Source: Corticium candelabrum
Lineage: Eukaryota; Porifera; Homoscleromorpha; Homosclerophorida; Plakinidae
DNA length: 64,000 bases
Assembly (NCBI RefSeq): GCF_963422355.1
Contig: NC_085088.1
Coordinates: 3,938,807-4,002,806 of the forward strand
Direction: 5' to 3'
Below, in pieces: positions 55,620 through 64,000 of this stretch; position 1 is the stretch's first letter; each line of letters opens with the position of its first letter. The notes below the pieces were generated by a model. It was not told where the DNA came from. It saw only the letters and a list, made by a program, of their open reading frames with translations, and did not search any database. The position numbers and the translations under genes were made by a program.

Positions 55620-57218
55620 TCAAAGTTCGTTGGCAAAATTGACTCCACCTTGCAACAACATCTCTTTCAAGTGATTACGAACTGTCTGATATTTCTGTTT
55701 GTCTAGCACAGACCTCAGAACCGATTTGCACGTTTGAAGTTGTTGTCTGAGTTGGGAGCACACACTGATGGCCCCCTCCATAGTGACCTTCATGGGAATG
55801 AAACGACTCTTTGACATTCTTTCTAATATATCTTGGCTCAGCTTGGCAAAATCTACTTCAGAAATCAGTTTCATTAAATCATCCTGCGAAATTGTCTTTA
55901 ACGCATCACCACCACTGCTAGCAAATTCCAGCAGTTTCTCTACAGCTTCATATACAGAGTCATAGGATGTGCGAGAGCACCAAGATGTTGACTGCACAAC
56001 TTGAGTAAACTCACTAGCAGAAATGGTGCCCTGTGCTGCATGGTAATTGAGATACCAATCTGTTAGTATTATCACGTCCGCTGAGTACTTCCATTTCATA
56101 TTGTTAACACGATTGTTCAGACTAGACATCACTCTAGAACTGAAATCAATGATATCATGTACAGTAAAGTGCTTGTAGCTCATTGCACACAGAACAAACA
56201 GCTTGTCTTCAGCTGCTGGAATACGAGCCGATGAGAATCAAAGGACTGATGATAACCACTTGGATGTCATGTTAGCAGGTTTTGATGTTAGAGATCTCTC
56301 TGAAATGTAAGACAGAATAGTTACAAAGTAGTACTGGAGAAGATCATCCATTGAAGAAGAACATCTTGAAGAATGAACGGTTGCAGCAGGTTTGATAAGA
56401 CAAAAACTGTCTTCATCAACTGGTCTAGCTGCAAGTGCTAGACGATCAGACGAGTTGGTTACGCAATACGATTGATCTAGTAGTGACCCTTCTGTACCAT
56501 CAGTTTCAAATATAATTGCTACCATCTGCATGTAAGCATTCCTATCAGTTGATAATTGAAGTTCTGTGTTTCTCAGAGCCCGAAAGCACTCCATTATGAA
56601 ATCTATGCATCCAACAGCAAAGTAGGTTATCAAGGAAAGACTGCACTGCTTTGTCTGCAGAGTCGATGATATAAACAACCAAACTAAGTGAAAGTTTCTT
56701 CAATTGTAGTATTCTGATGCTATTGTTTCTATTCAAATACTCAACGCTCTTCTTTTCTTATACCAATCATCAACAGCAGCGTCTGCACAATACTTAGTGA
56801 TTCCTGCTGCTGCAGCTAATTTCCTATTGTCAGCACAATTCACCAATACTTGCAAACACTTAGTAGCATCGGTTGTCAATTCCCTAAGCTTAGATTTACA
56901 TAGTTCCATAAGGTTACCAGATCCAGTCATTTGCAGGTAGCCAGCAGCGACCGTCACGTGACCAATATTATCAACTGTCAGTTTGTCCTCAATGGAGACT
57001 CCATAGCAGAAGTCAGCAATTATTTTCATCGCATCGTACCCACCTGGTAACAAATCGAGAGTCACCACCGAGGCGTCCCTCATTCCTGATCGTTGGAGAC
57101 CTCGAAAGTAGAGCGATCGAGCAACGAGTGGAAATAGGTGAAGATGAAGCTGTTTATCACCGATTTTCACAGTCAAGTCACTGAATTCACCGGACGAAAG
57201 CAGCTCGCAAAAGTCCAT
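55620..57218 (-). pseudogene. BTB2c: BTB-NPH3-like pseudogene
   Basis: Compared with BTB2a, a CGA codon became TGA near 56,239 (in VLRFSSAR), a 2-base deletion lies near 56,659 and a 4-base deletion near 56,709. The 5' frame (57,218-56,733) keeps a whole BTB domain (LHLHLFPLVARSLYFRGL, LLPGGYDAM, FCYGV, AAGYLQM). The 3' frame (56,183-55,620) keeps the NPH3-like signature KLSQDILERMSKSRFIPMK. Confidence 0.85.
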
Positions 57219-58400
57219 ATCGACCTAGCCTCCAAATTCCAAATCGTTGCGCAATTGCCCCGGATCCCATCTCCGGTTTCTAATCTCCGGGCCTGCTGTT
57301 CTTTGTTCTATGCAATGTGCAAGTGAACGCTACCCTCAATGTTTCGAATATCTATAGTGTAATGCGAATAGGTGTGACGTGTCCCTGAACCTAACTATTG
57401 ATACAAAAAGGCTAACTTAATTAATTAATTGAGATGAGACAAAGACATCAACCTCAAAAAGTGACACGAAATCAGCCAGAAACTCTAGAAACAAGAGATG
57501 TAGTAATGTCGTGGTGTACCGCCCTCAACGGTGGAGACACAACAATAATAAAATTTTAACAACAAAGAAAATTTATATAATATATTCAACAAAACATACA
57601 GACGTAAGTGTCAACTGCAAACAATCTCACTAGAAGTCTTGAAACTAAAAACGAACCTCTGTTAATTACGCACACTTGGAATTTTTATAGTTTATACTGT
57701 ATTACGCCACATTTTCTCTTGAGACTATAGAAAAGACTTAATTAACAACCTCATCTTCATATATTTTCTATACTGTAAGTGCACGCATCTTACATAGTTA
57801 CCTTCTATAAAGCACTCAACACATAAATGGTAGTCAAATTGAGTTAGTTAATTAATTCTATTTAGTTTTGCTCAGTAATAATAACTGACGGTCAGGTAAT
57901 AGCATGTTGGTCAATCTAAAACGGACATTGTTATTGACAGTCTGAGTCACTATAAGTTCTATGCATGTCAGCACATCAGCCAAATATTTGTCTTCATCAA
58001 CTTGAAATTCAACCTTAGAGATGCATGCCTACACAGGCTACAGTACCCTCCAGCTAGAATTGAGAAATACGGAAAGGAGCTCTTTCAAGTGTACACTGTA
58101 CAGGTGCTCTACCATATCTATTCAATAATGTCTTCCAAATGCAGGGCATTCTGCTAAGTTCAAAATTAAAGTGGCCAGCATACAAATTTGGTATTTGTCA
58201 TTCTTCTTTGCAGTCTTTTATAAATTTGTCATTTTCTCAAATTCTGCTCACAAAGTTTGAAAATAAACGCAGCTCTATGTACTACACTTGTCAATTCGCT
58301 GATCCCATGATAAGTTGTTACTTCACCAAATATATTGAGCATGAAACCTAATATGAAAACATTTCGCTCTGTCAATCTAAGCAACGTACAAAGTCACTGT
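57219..58400. other. BTB2c 5' flank and DIPK1 3' flank
   Basis: No gene. Empty site of SINE S4 at ~57,575-57,600. Collinear with the same region in blocks 1 and 2. Confidence 0.6.
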
Positions 58401-60598
58401 CTATTGACTCTCCTTAGAAAGAAGACTGTGCAGACGATTATATAAATCAGAATAGTATGTCTCAGGAAATTTCACTGTAGAGTTCGGTGGTACAGATGCA
58501 CACTTGGTCAATATTTCTCCAAGCTCATGAGCAACATTATGAGGAGCTTCCTCCAAAAGTCCTTGGTTTACAAAATATTTGGTCTTAAAAATGTCGTGAC
58601 AAAAGTTCTGGAAGTTGCTCGACTTCATCTGAGAAGTACAGTTGTTTGTCTTGTAGTTGCAGTAGGCAACACAGTCAAAGAAGTCACACTCCGAGTCTTT
58701 AGTGCACTTTTCAGCCTGACTCACAAAATTACTACGTGTTTGTGGAAGTAAAGCCAAGTCGATATCAATTGCTTGAACAGTAAAATCAGACGTTCTCAGA
58801 CCAAAGTTTGTCTCCTGGACATCACAAAGACTGAGCTCTCCATACTGCGTTTCCTTAAAACTACGAACCATTTCTAGAAAGCTCAGACCTATTTTAACTC
58901 GACTTTTCCAAGACATAGTGTGTCGAAGTTTTAGTCGACGAAACGCGTCTCCAATTGGTGTATACTCCATTGCATACATATGGCCACACCAACCGTATAC
59001 ATCGGGAATATGCTTGTTTCCAGCCAAGAGAAAAAGCTTCAGAAACTCACCCTGTTGCAAAACAGACCACAAGCTCTCCACAGCCGCCCGAGAATAATTT
59101 CCACCCTTCGTCACGAGATTTGACAAGAGTCTGTCATGAAGAAATGCCATGTCGATTGGATAAGGATTCACTTCAGACACAACAAAATCATATACCCAAC
59201 GTGCCACTTCATTTGTTGTCATGATAATAGTATGATCATTCCTGTTCCACGGAACATAGTATGCCATCGTGCTTTCCTTCGATGCTTTCAAAACTATCCA
59301 TCGATCAGTCCATCGTGCTTTGAGAGCAATTTTGTTGCCATGTCCAAGACACTGTTCATATATTATTGTCATCTTGCTACACAGTGGTGAACACAATGGG
59401 CCAGCAATCAACCCCCTTGTATAATTGTGACACTATATGATAATGAAAAACATCACTCAGACGGCCAAGACTACCACAATGTTGCATGGATAAAAAGATT
59501 GTGTTCAAGTACACTCGTGCCAAGTCCTCCTTTGCACTAGGTTGCTACACCACGTGAGCTATCTGTCATGTGTGCATAGGACCCTGCTTAGGCCAACAAC
59601 AGGTGTCACATGCACGCATGACAGATAGCGCACGTGATGTAGCAACCTAACTCAGAGGACTGGCCATGAGTTCAAGCATGACAAGACAAGCAATCACAAC
59701 CATGCACATTTGTTAATACACAGAAAAATATACAGACAACAGAAACAATATAAAACAAATTCATTATTTATTTGGTCACGTGTTACACAGGAGGCAAAGC
59801 AAGTCAACAGTCATGTGTCACGTGACCGGCCTGCACTACTGTACCTTAGTGTTTCACGCCTTGGGTAATAAACAAAGTAACACTAAAGTCGTAATTACTA
59901 TAACGTCAAGTAAGTACTAAGTTAACATTTAATTCACGACTAACGTAGCTGACAGTGTGTCTGCTAAACAAAAAACATCACATTCCAACACTACGTCTAC
60001 GTAGTAAAGACTAGTGTAGCACTTCTCAGTTTCTTGTATCATCTAAATTGTGCCATCAGCCAGTCAGTTGTCGAGCAGCTGAGCTGTTAGTAACCGCAAA
60101 TAATCATCACTGCAATAATCTCAGCTGCACACTTCACTCTCTTTATAATAGAAAAAGAAAGATTGCATTGATGCGATTGCATTCTTTTAACTCCAGCTAT
60201 GAAATTGTGTAGCTATCGTTTACCAGCACATGTGCTACTTAGAACAACAATGGAATTTCATCAGTGTACAAGCTTCAAACTACACAACAATTTTCAGCAC
60301 ACGTGTTGCTCAATAGAACTGAAGCCTGGGTAAGTCATGGTTCCTCCAATCGAAAGGTGTGCCTTTGACAATGACTTCTTGTGTTACAAGTCTTATGACC
60401 CTACAAGCTAAAAATTTTAGCTTTGGAAGCTAACAATGCCACTGTTCTCAGTAAGATCAAATAACTTTGTTTTGGCAATAGCTGCAATTAACTAAATAAT
60501 ATTAGATTGATTAATAAACAAACGACTAAGTATATTAGCTTAACTAAATTAACCATTTAAAGCTTGTATTTCATTTCCATTAAAGAGAAATATTAGAA

Positions 60599-60640
<42 letters not shown>

Positions 60641-61215
60641 AAAGACAGACAGACACACACGGACAGACAAACTGACACACACAGACAGACAAACAGACAG
60701 ACACACGGATAGACACGCAGACGGACGAACAGACACGCAGACAGACAGACAAGCACACAGACAGACAGACAACAGACATATAGACAGAAAGAACGGCAGA
60801 CAAAGAGGCAGGAGACAGACAAACACAAAAACAGTGTAGAAACTCGACTGACATAAAAAGATATTCACACAGCGCTCACAGCGTCAGACACATCACATCT
60901 GCATTACCAGACTATAGTAATCAAAAGTGTGATGACGACAGTCATTCGATAATCTGAGCATGCGTAGCAAGAATACAAAAGAAGTTACCGCCGCGATGCG
61001 ACGTGTGATGAGGTCGCATGCGTTGTGTATCATACCAGATTCTGCAAGAGCTTCTTGCTCTCCCGATCAGTGCACCGCTGCAGCGCCTTGTTAACGGCAT
61101 CCGGGGCCAAATCGGGCTTCAACACCAAAACGACGACGACAACGACGACGACTGCAACGAATCTCGCAGCACAGCGCAATGAACAGCAACGTCGGCACGA
61201 CCAACAGCGTCTCAT
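58401..61215 (-). CDS. DIPK1: DIPK1/FAM69-like divergent kinase, two exons (~403 aa, complete)
   Basis: Exon 2 (59,432-58,401) follows acceptor TATAG and reads CHNYTRGLIAGPLCSPLC, the Cys pattern seen after the membrane anchor in FAM69/DIPK1 proteins. Then come CLGHGNKIALKARWTDRWIV LKAS (candidate ATP-binding Lys), LCDVQETNFGL in place of the catalytic loop, AIDIDLAL in place of DFG, and a Cys-rich tail (CTKDSECDFFDCVAYCNYKT). I join it in phase 0 to exon 1 (61,215-61,036; donor CTG|GTATGA). Exon 1 gives a basic Cys-rich cytosolic start, a poly-Val/Leu membrane segment and LKPDLAPDAVNKALQRCTDR. The length fits the family (~400-430 aa), type II ER/Golgi membrane proteins of poorly known activity. 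It lies head-to-head with the RASGEF1-like gene. Blocks 1 and 2 carry only its tail. Exon 1 is inferred; exon 2 is firm. Confidence 0.82.
59538..59649. repeat. Compact inverted repeat (112 bp), possible MITE
   Basis: Arms TAGGTTGCTACACCACGTGA... (59,538-59,576) and its complement (59,611-59,649) are 39 bases with about four mismatches and a 34-base loop. Weaker complementarity continues outward (CCAAGTCCTC / GAGGACTGG). It would fold into a strong hairpin. No convincing target duplication. Confidence 0.75.
60596..60835. repeat. (GACA)n tetranucleotide repeat
   Basis: AGACAGACAGAC with ACACAC and ACGG interruptions. Open frames rich in Val-Cys-Leu-Ser on the minus strand are artefacts. Confidence 0.95.
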
Positions 61216-61885
61216 CACACTCCTACACAGATGACCGACTGCCTACTGCGCCTGCGTTGTCGGAGCTCCTCCGCCCTCGCTGTCTTTCTCCTCAGGTGAG
61301 AGACCAGTCGTCGTGTTTCGTACACCGGTTGCAGTCGACGCTCATCTCTACGCATGACGGTAAAACAATCGCTTTCTAGGCGTTCGTTTCTAGTAGAGGA
61401 AACGAGAGGAAACGGGTAGCTTGGGGTACCGCCCCTTCAGTTTGGCATGCCGTCTCTGTAACGTGGGCGATGGAAACGCCATAATCTCGAGTCTCTTACT
61501 TGTACGATTGCCGTCGTTCGTATGTTCCGTTAGCTTATGAGTTGCTAATTTAAGTACATGATGTGCGGCAGGGGCAGGAAGGTAGGGAGCCGATGCGACG
61601 CTCAATATGCTCTGCGACGTTGCTTGGGCTTCCGACGGGTTGCGCGTGCAGCGCCTCGCAATCTGTTTCGGCTGAGATGACTTGGAGAGTGGGTTTTATC
61701 GCTGGGTGGATGATTGGGCTGCGTGTTGGTCGTCACGGTCTCGTGGGCGGAGCTTGGAGATTGTGCTCCGGCTGACACCTCTGTCTGTCTACATGGTGTC
61801 TTCTCTGTATAGCAACTGTTGCTCGTTTTTAGATTGTTGGCGTCAAGTCTGGCTCGGAGACACTCGTGCAATTGACGGAATAGCC
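61216..61885. other. Shared 5' region of DIPK1 and RASGEF1
   Basis: GC-rich head-to-head interval. An ATG at 61,179 opens MNSNVGTTNSVSSHSY and meets a good donor (CTCAG|GTGAGA, 61,295/61,296). No acceptor before 61,886 restores the RASGEF1 frame, so at best this is a 5' leader or uORF overlapping DIPK1 exon 1 in antisense. Candidate acceptors at 61,812 and 61,832. Confidence 0.4.
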
Positions 61886-63664
61886 ATGACGAACGAGGAG
61901 CCGACGAGCTTGACCAAGTCGCTGTTTGCTGTACAGCTCGAGGTGACCGCGAAGCTGCTGGAGGCCGAGCATCGCAAGATGGAGGCACTCAAGACGGAGC
62001 TCGAGGCGGGACCGCACATTGATAGTCCGAGTGTGATGACGGGTGACAGTCTCGAGCGACAGCAGCAGAATTTCGGACGTTTACAGATGCAGTACGATCG
62101 TTTGAATAAGGAGTATCAGGCTGCTGCTGCCAGTGTTTTCCGTAAGGCAACGCAGCCACAGAAATCCCAGCGTAGTGTGCCAGCACTCGGAATGAAGCAG
62201 ACGGCGAAAGCGAGGCCGAGCATTTTCGATTCGATAGCAAGTGGGCAGCAGCCGGCAAAACACAGTCGGAGGAAACCGAGCTATGGAGGAAACAGTGATG
62301 GTTTCTTTGTCTCTCCGACGGGAAGTGAATCGTCTTTGACATCAGATATGCCAGATGATGGTGACCAGAAATATTTGTATTATGATTCTGAAGGAGACCT
62401 TGTCTCGGGCACTGGCGATGCATTAATTGAGCATTTCATACCGACTCCGAGTCATTATCCAGATCGGGTGTTCATCTTTGCATTTCTTCTCTGCTCTCGT
62501 CTGTTTGTCAAACCTTACGAGTTGTTATCACGAGTCCTTCGCACTTTCCATGCTCAATACGAAGCCTACAAGTCATCTCACTTCAACGAAGAAAAGAATC
62601 CGGGCACAAATGTCGTACAGCTACTTAGTGAATGGACAGAAACGTTTGCCTATGATTTCAGAGACGAACGCATGATGAGAAGTCTAAAGGAGATCACACA
62701 ACTATGTGCTACGATTAACGTTGAACTGAGACGGAATGTCGGTCAGGTGATGCAAGGTCTTATAAAAAAGCTCGCGACACTTGACAAATACGAGGAGATG
62801 CTGTCTCGAGCGAATGCAGCCGCCGCTGAGAAAAGAGAAATGCAGTCGACACGAATGAACATCATGGAGATGTGTACAGACCCACTCATTCTTGCCCAAC
62901 AACTGACACACATCGAAGCCGAACGATTATGTAACATAGGACCCGAGGAGTTCGTACAGACATTCTCAGAGGAGGCAACCGCGGATGGAACAGCATTTCG
63001 AGACATGAAGAAAACGACGAACCTCGAGGCATATGTCGAATGGTTCAATCGACTCACATACCTCGTCGCCACCGAAATCTGCTACGTGCAGTCAACAAAG
63101 CAACGTGCACGTGTCATCGAATACTTTGTCGATGTAGCAAGAGAGTGCTACAGTTTCTGTAATTTTAACTCGTTCATGGCAATCGTATCCGGCCTCAACA
63201 TGACACCCGTGTGTCGTCTCAAGAAGACGTGGGCAAAGGTAAACACAACTGACTTCGATACGTTCGAGACCCACATGAACCCGTCCCTCAATTTCTCCAA
63301 CTACAGAACAGCACTGGCCGAAGCACCGAGCACAGGCGAAGACGACAAGTGTGTCGTACCCTTTTTCTCACTTCTTGTAAAAGACATTTACTTTCTTAAC
63401 TATTCCACGAAAAGTCGGCTACCAGACGGTCAAATCAACTTTAGAAAATTTTGGGAATTGGCAAAGATTATCACCCAGTTCTTGTCATGGAAACAAGCGT
63501 CCTGCTCGTTCATCAGACACAAGACCATTCTGAATTACCTAATGACTATACCCGTCGCTTCGGAGGATAGACTGTACTTGGCATCGATGGATGCTGAGAT
63601 GCCGGACTCACAATTCGAGAAAGAAAGGCATCGGGCACTGAAACAGAAACTAGCAGGAAGATAG
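61886..63664 (+). CDS. RASGEF1: RASGEF1-like Ras-family guanine nucleotide exchange factor (592 aa)
   Basis: One uninterrupted coding exon in the window. The N-terminal ~110 residues contain a coiled coil (EVTAKLLEAEHRKMEALKTE; ERQQQNFGRLQMQYDRLNKE) and a Ser-rich linker. A RasGEF-N/REM domain follows (ALIEHFIPTPSHYPDRVFIF, FLLCSRLFVKPYELLSRVL), about residues 155-290. The CDC25-type catalytic domain fills the C-terminal ~255 residues (LAQQLTHIEAERLCNIGPEE; VEYFVD-like IEYFVDVARECYSFCNFNSF; IVSGLNMTPVCRLKKTWAKV), strongly RASGEF1-like. It loads GTP on Ras/Rap-type GTPases; vertebrate RASGEF1A/B act on Rap2. The start at MTNEEPTS is chosen because upstream codons look non-coding and contain acceptor-like sites. 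The N-terminal extension is longer than in vertebrate RASGEF1 (~480 aa). Frame usage is clean; not duplicated. Confidence 0.92.
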   Translation: MTNEEPTSLTKSLFAVQLEVTAKLLEAEHRKMEALKTELEAGPHIDSPSVMTGDSLERQQQNFGRLQMQYDRLNKEYQAAAASVFRKATQPQKSQRSVPALGMKQTAKARPSIFDSIASGQQPAKHSRRKPSYGGNSDGFFVSPTGSESSLTSDMPDDGDQKYLYYDSEGDLVSGTGDALIEHFIPTPSHYPDRVFIFAFLLCSRLFVKPYELLSRVLRTFHAQYEAYKSSHFNEEKNPGTNVVQLLSEWTETFAYDFRDERMMRSLKEITQLCATINVELRRNVGQVMQGLIKKLATLDKYEEMLSRANAAAAEKREMQSTRMNIMEMCTDPLILAQQLTHIEAERLCNIGPEEFVQTFSEEATADGTAFRDMKKTTNLEAYVEWFNRLTYLVATEICYVQSTKQRARVIEYFVDVARECYSFCNFNSFMAIVSGLNMTPVCRLKKTWAKVNTTDFDTFETHMNPSLNFSNYRTALAEAPSTGEDDKCVVPFFSLLVKDIYFLNYSTKSRLPDGQINFRKFWELAKIITQFLSWKQASCSFIRHKTILNYLMTIPVASEDRLYLASMDAEMPDSQFEKERHRALKQKLAGR

Positions 63665-64000
63665 GAACGCGGCAATAGCTGATTAGTCGTTTTATTATTA
63701 ATGTCTTAAAACAGAATGCCTCTGTGCAGCATGGCAATGGATTTTTTGTATCATTCGGTTACATCTTGACTATATTATTATCAGTGAAAACGATTTCCAT
63801 CAATACAGAAAGGCTCAGCCTCATTTACAACAACGTCTAAAAGGTTGCAATAAGCATATTTTTTCAGTGTTTAGAGCAACAGCACGTCACTGCTTGTCTT
63901 TACTCTCGCTAAACAGACGATCTTTTCAAACAGGAAGAGGGACACAGTTACCAGTTATCAGTCATCACTAATGCCTGATGCGGATGCCCTCAATGGACCC
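63665..64000. other. RASGEF1 3' flank
   Basis: No further gene visible. AT-rich TTTTATTATTAATG and GCAATAAGC could serve 3'-end formation; no canonical AATAAA is seen close to the stop. Confidence 0.4.

Larger units (their letters stand above)
59433..61035. other. DIPK1 intron with hairpin and tetranucleotide repeat
   Basis: A 1.6-kb intron if the two-exon model is right. Holds an inverted-repeat element (59,538-59,649) and a (GACA)n tract. No other coding signal. Confidence 0.5.

Noticed and set aside
60549-60868. Three overlapping minus-strand frames rich in Val-Cys-Leu-Ser
   Set aside because: Products of the (GACA)n tetranucleotide repeat, open in all frames.
61179-61379. Coding first exon of RASGEF1 (MNSNVGTTNSVSSHSY) with donor at 61,296
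   Set aside because: Ends in phase 0, and no acceptor I could find before 61,886 joins it to the RASGEF1 frame; kept only as a possible leader or uORF.

Overview
The window is nuclear DNA of an animal, most likely a non-bilaterian marine invertebrate (a sponge is my best guess, low confidence). The reasons are GT-AG introns of conserved phase in an NB-ARC/TPR gene, a two-exon DIPK1 (FAM69) type secretory-pathway kinase-like gene, a RASGEF1-type exchange factor, tRNA-derived SINEs and abundant (TG)n microsatellites. Nothing looks bacterial, and I recognised no retrovirus-like or virus-like element.

About 59 kb is a tandem array of three related blocks. The ancestral order, left to right with everything on the minus strand, appears to be NLR (NB-ARC+TPR) - BTB1 - BTB3 - BTB4 (three tandem paralogues) - BTB2 - DIPK1. 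Block 1 (left edge to ~11,409) holds the 5' half of NLR-A, BTB1a, BTB2a and a truncated DIPK1 tail; its BTB3/BTB4 section is deleted at ~7,279. Block 2 (~11,410-31,743) holds a 3' NLR remnant, BTB1b, BTB3a (broken by a DNA transposon), BTB4a (broken), BTB4c (intact), BTB2b (broken) and a truncated DIPK1 tail. Block 3 (~31,744-58,744) holds a ten-exon NLR-B, BTB1c, BTB3b (intact), BTB4b (one in-frame stop), BTB4e (intact), BTB4d (broken) and BTB2c (broken). It ends in the only complete DIPK1. The block junction lies inside the DIPK1 coding exon, as expected of a tandem duplication whose last copy stays whole.

The central result is the architecture of the 14 intronless 'BTB' genes. Their BTB domain and the helical region after it align by motif with the plant BTB-NPH3 (NRL) family: LHRFPL, LPGG, FCYG, CAA.YLQM, then a late signature KLSQDALERASQNSHIPSR matching plant KLSxEAxxHAxQNxRLPxR. 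Most members add a coiled coil and an unrecognised beta-rich C-terminal domain ending in QWKR. I know NPH3 as a plant signalling domain, so an expanded animal NPH3-like cluster interleaved with an NLR-type gene is the candidate undescribed system. The products are probably scaffold or ubiquitin-ligase adaptor proteins, but that is inference.

The right end (59.4-64 kb) is single-copy: the first DIPK1 exon near 61.2 kb lies head-to-head with an uninterrupted RASGEF1-like gene. Comparing the blocks dates several events after the duplications: two SINE insertions with empty sites, a 1.2 kb MULE-like element with a 9-bp target duplication, several deletions, a microinversion, and a stretch of about 1 kb that is identical between BTB1b and BTB1c and suggests gene conversion.
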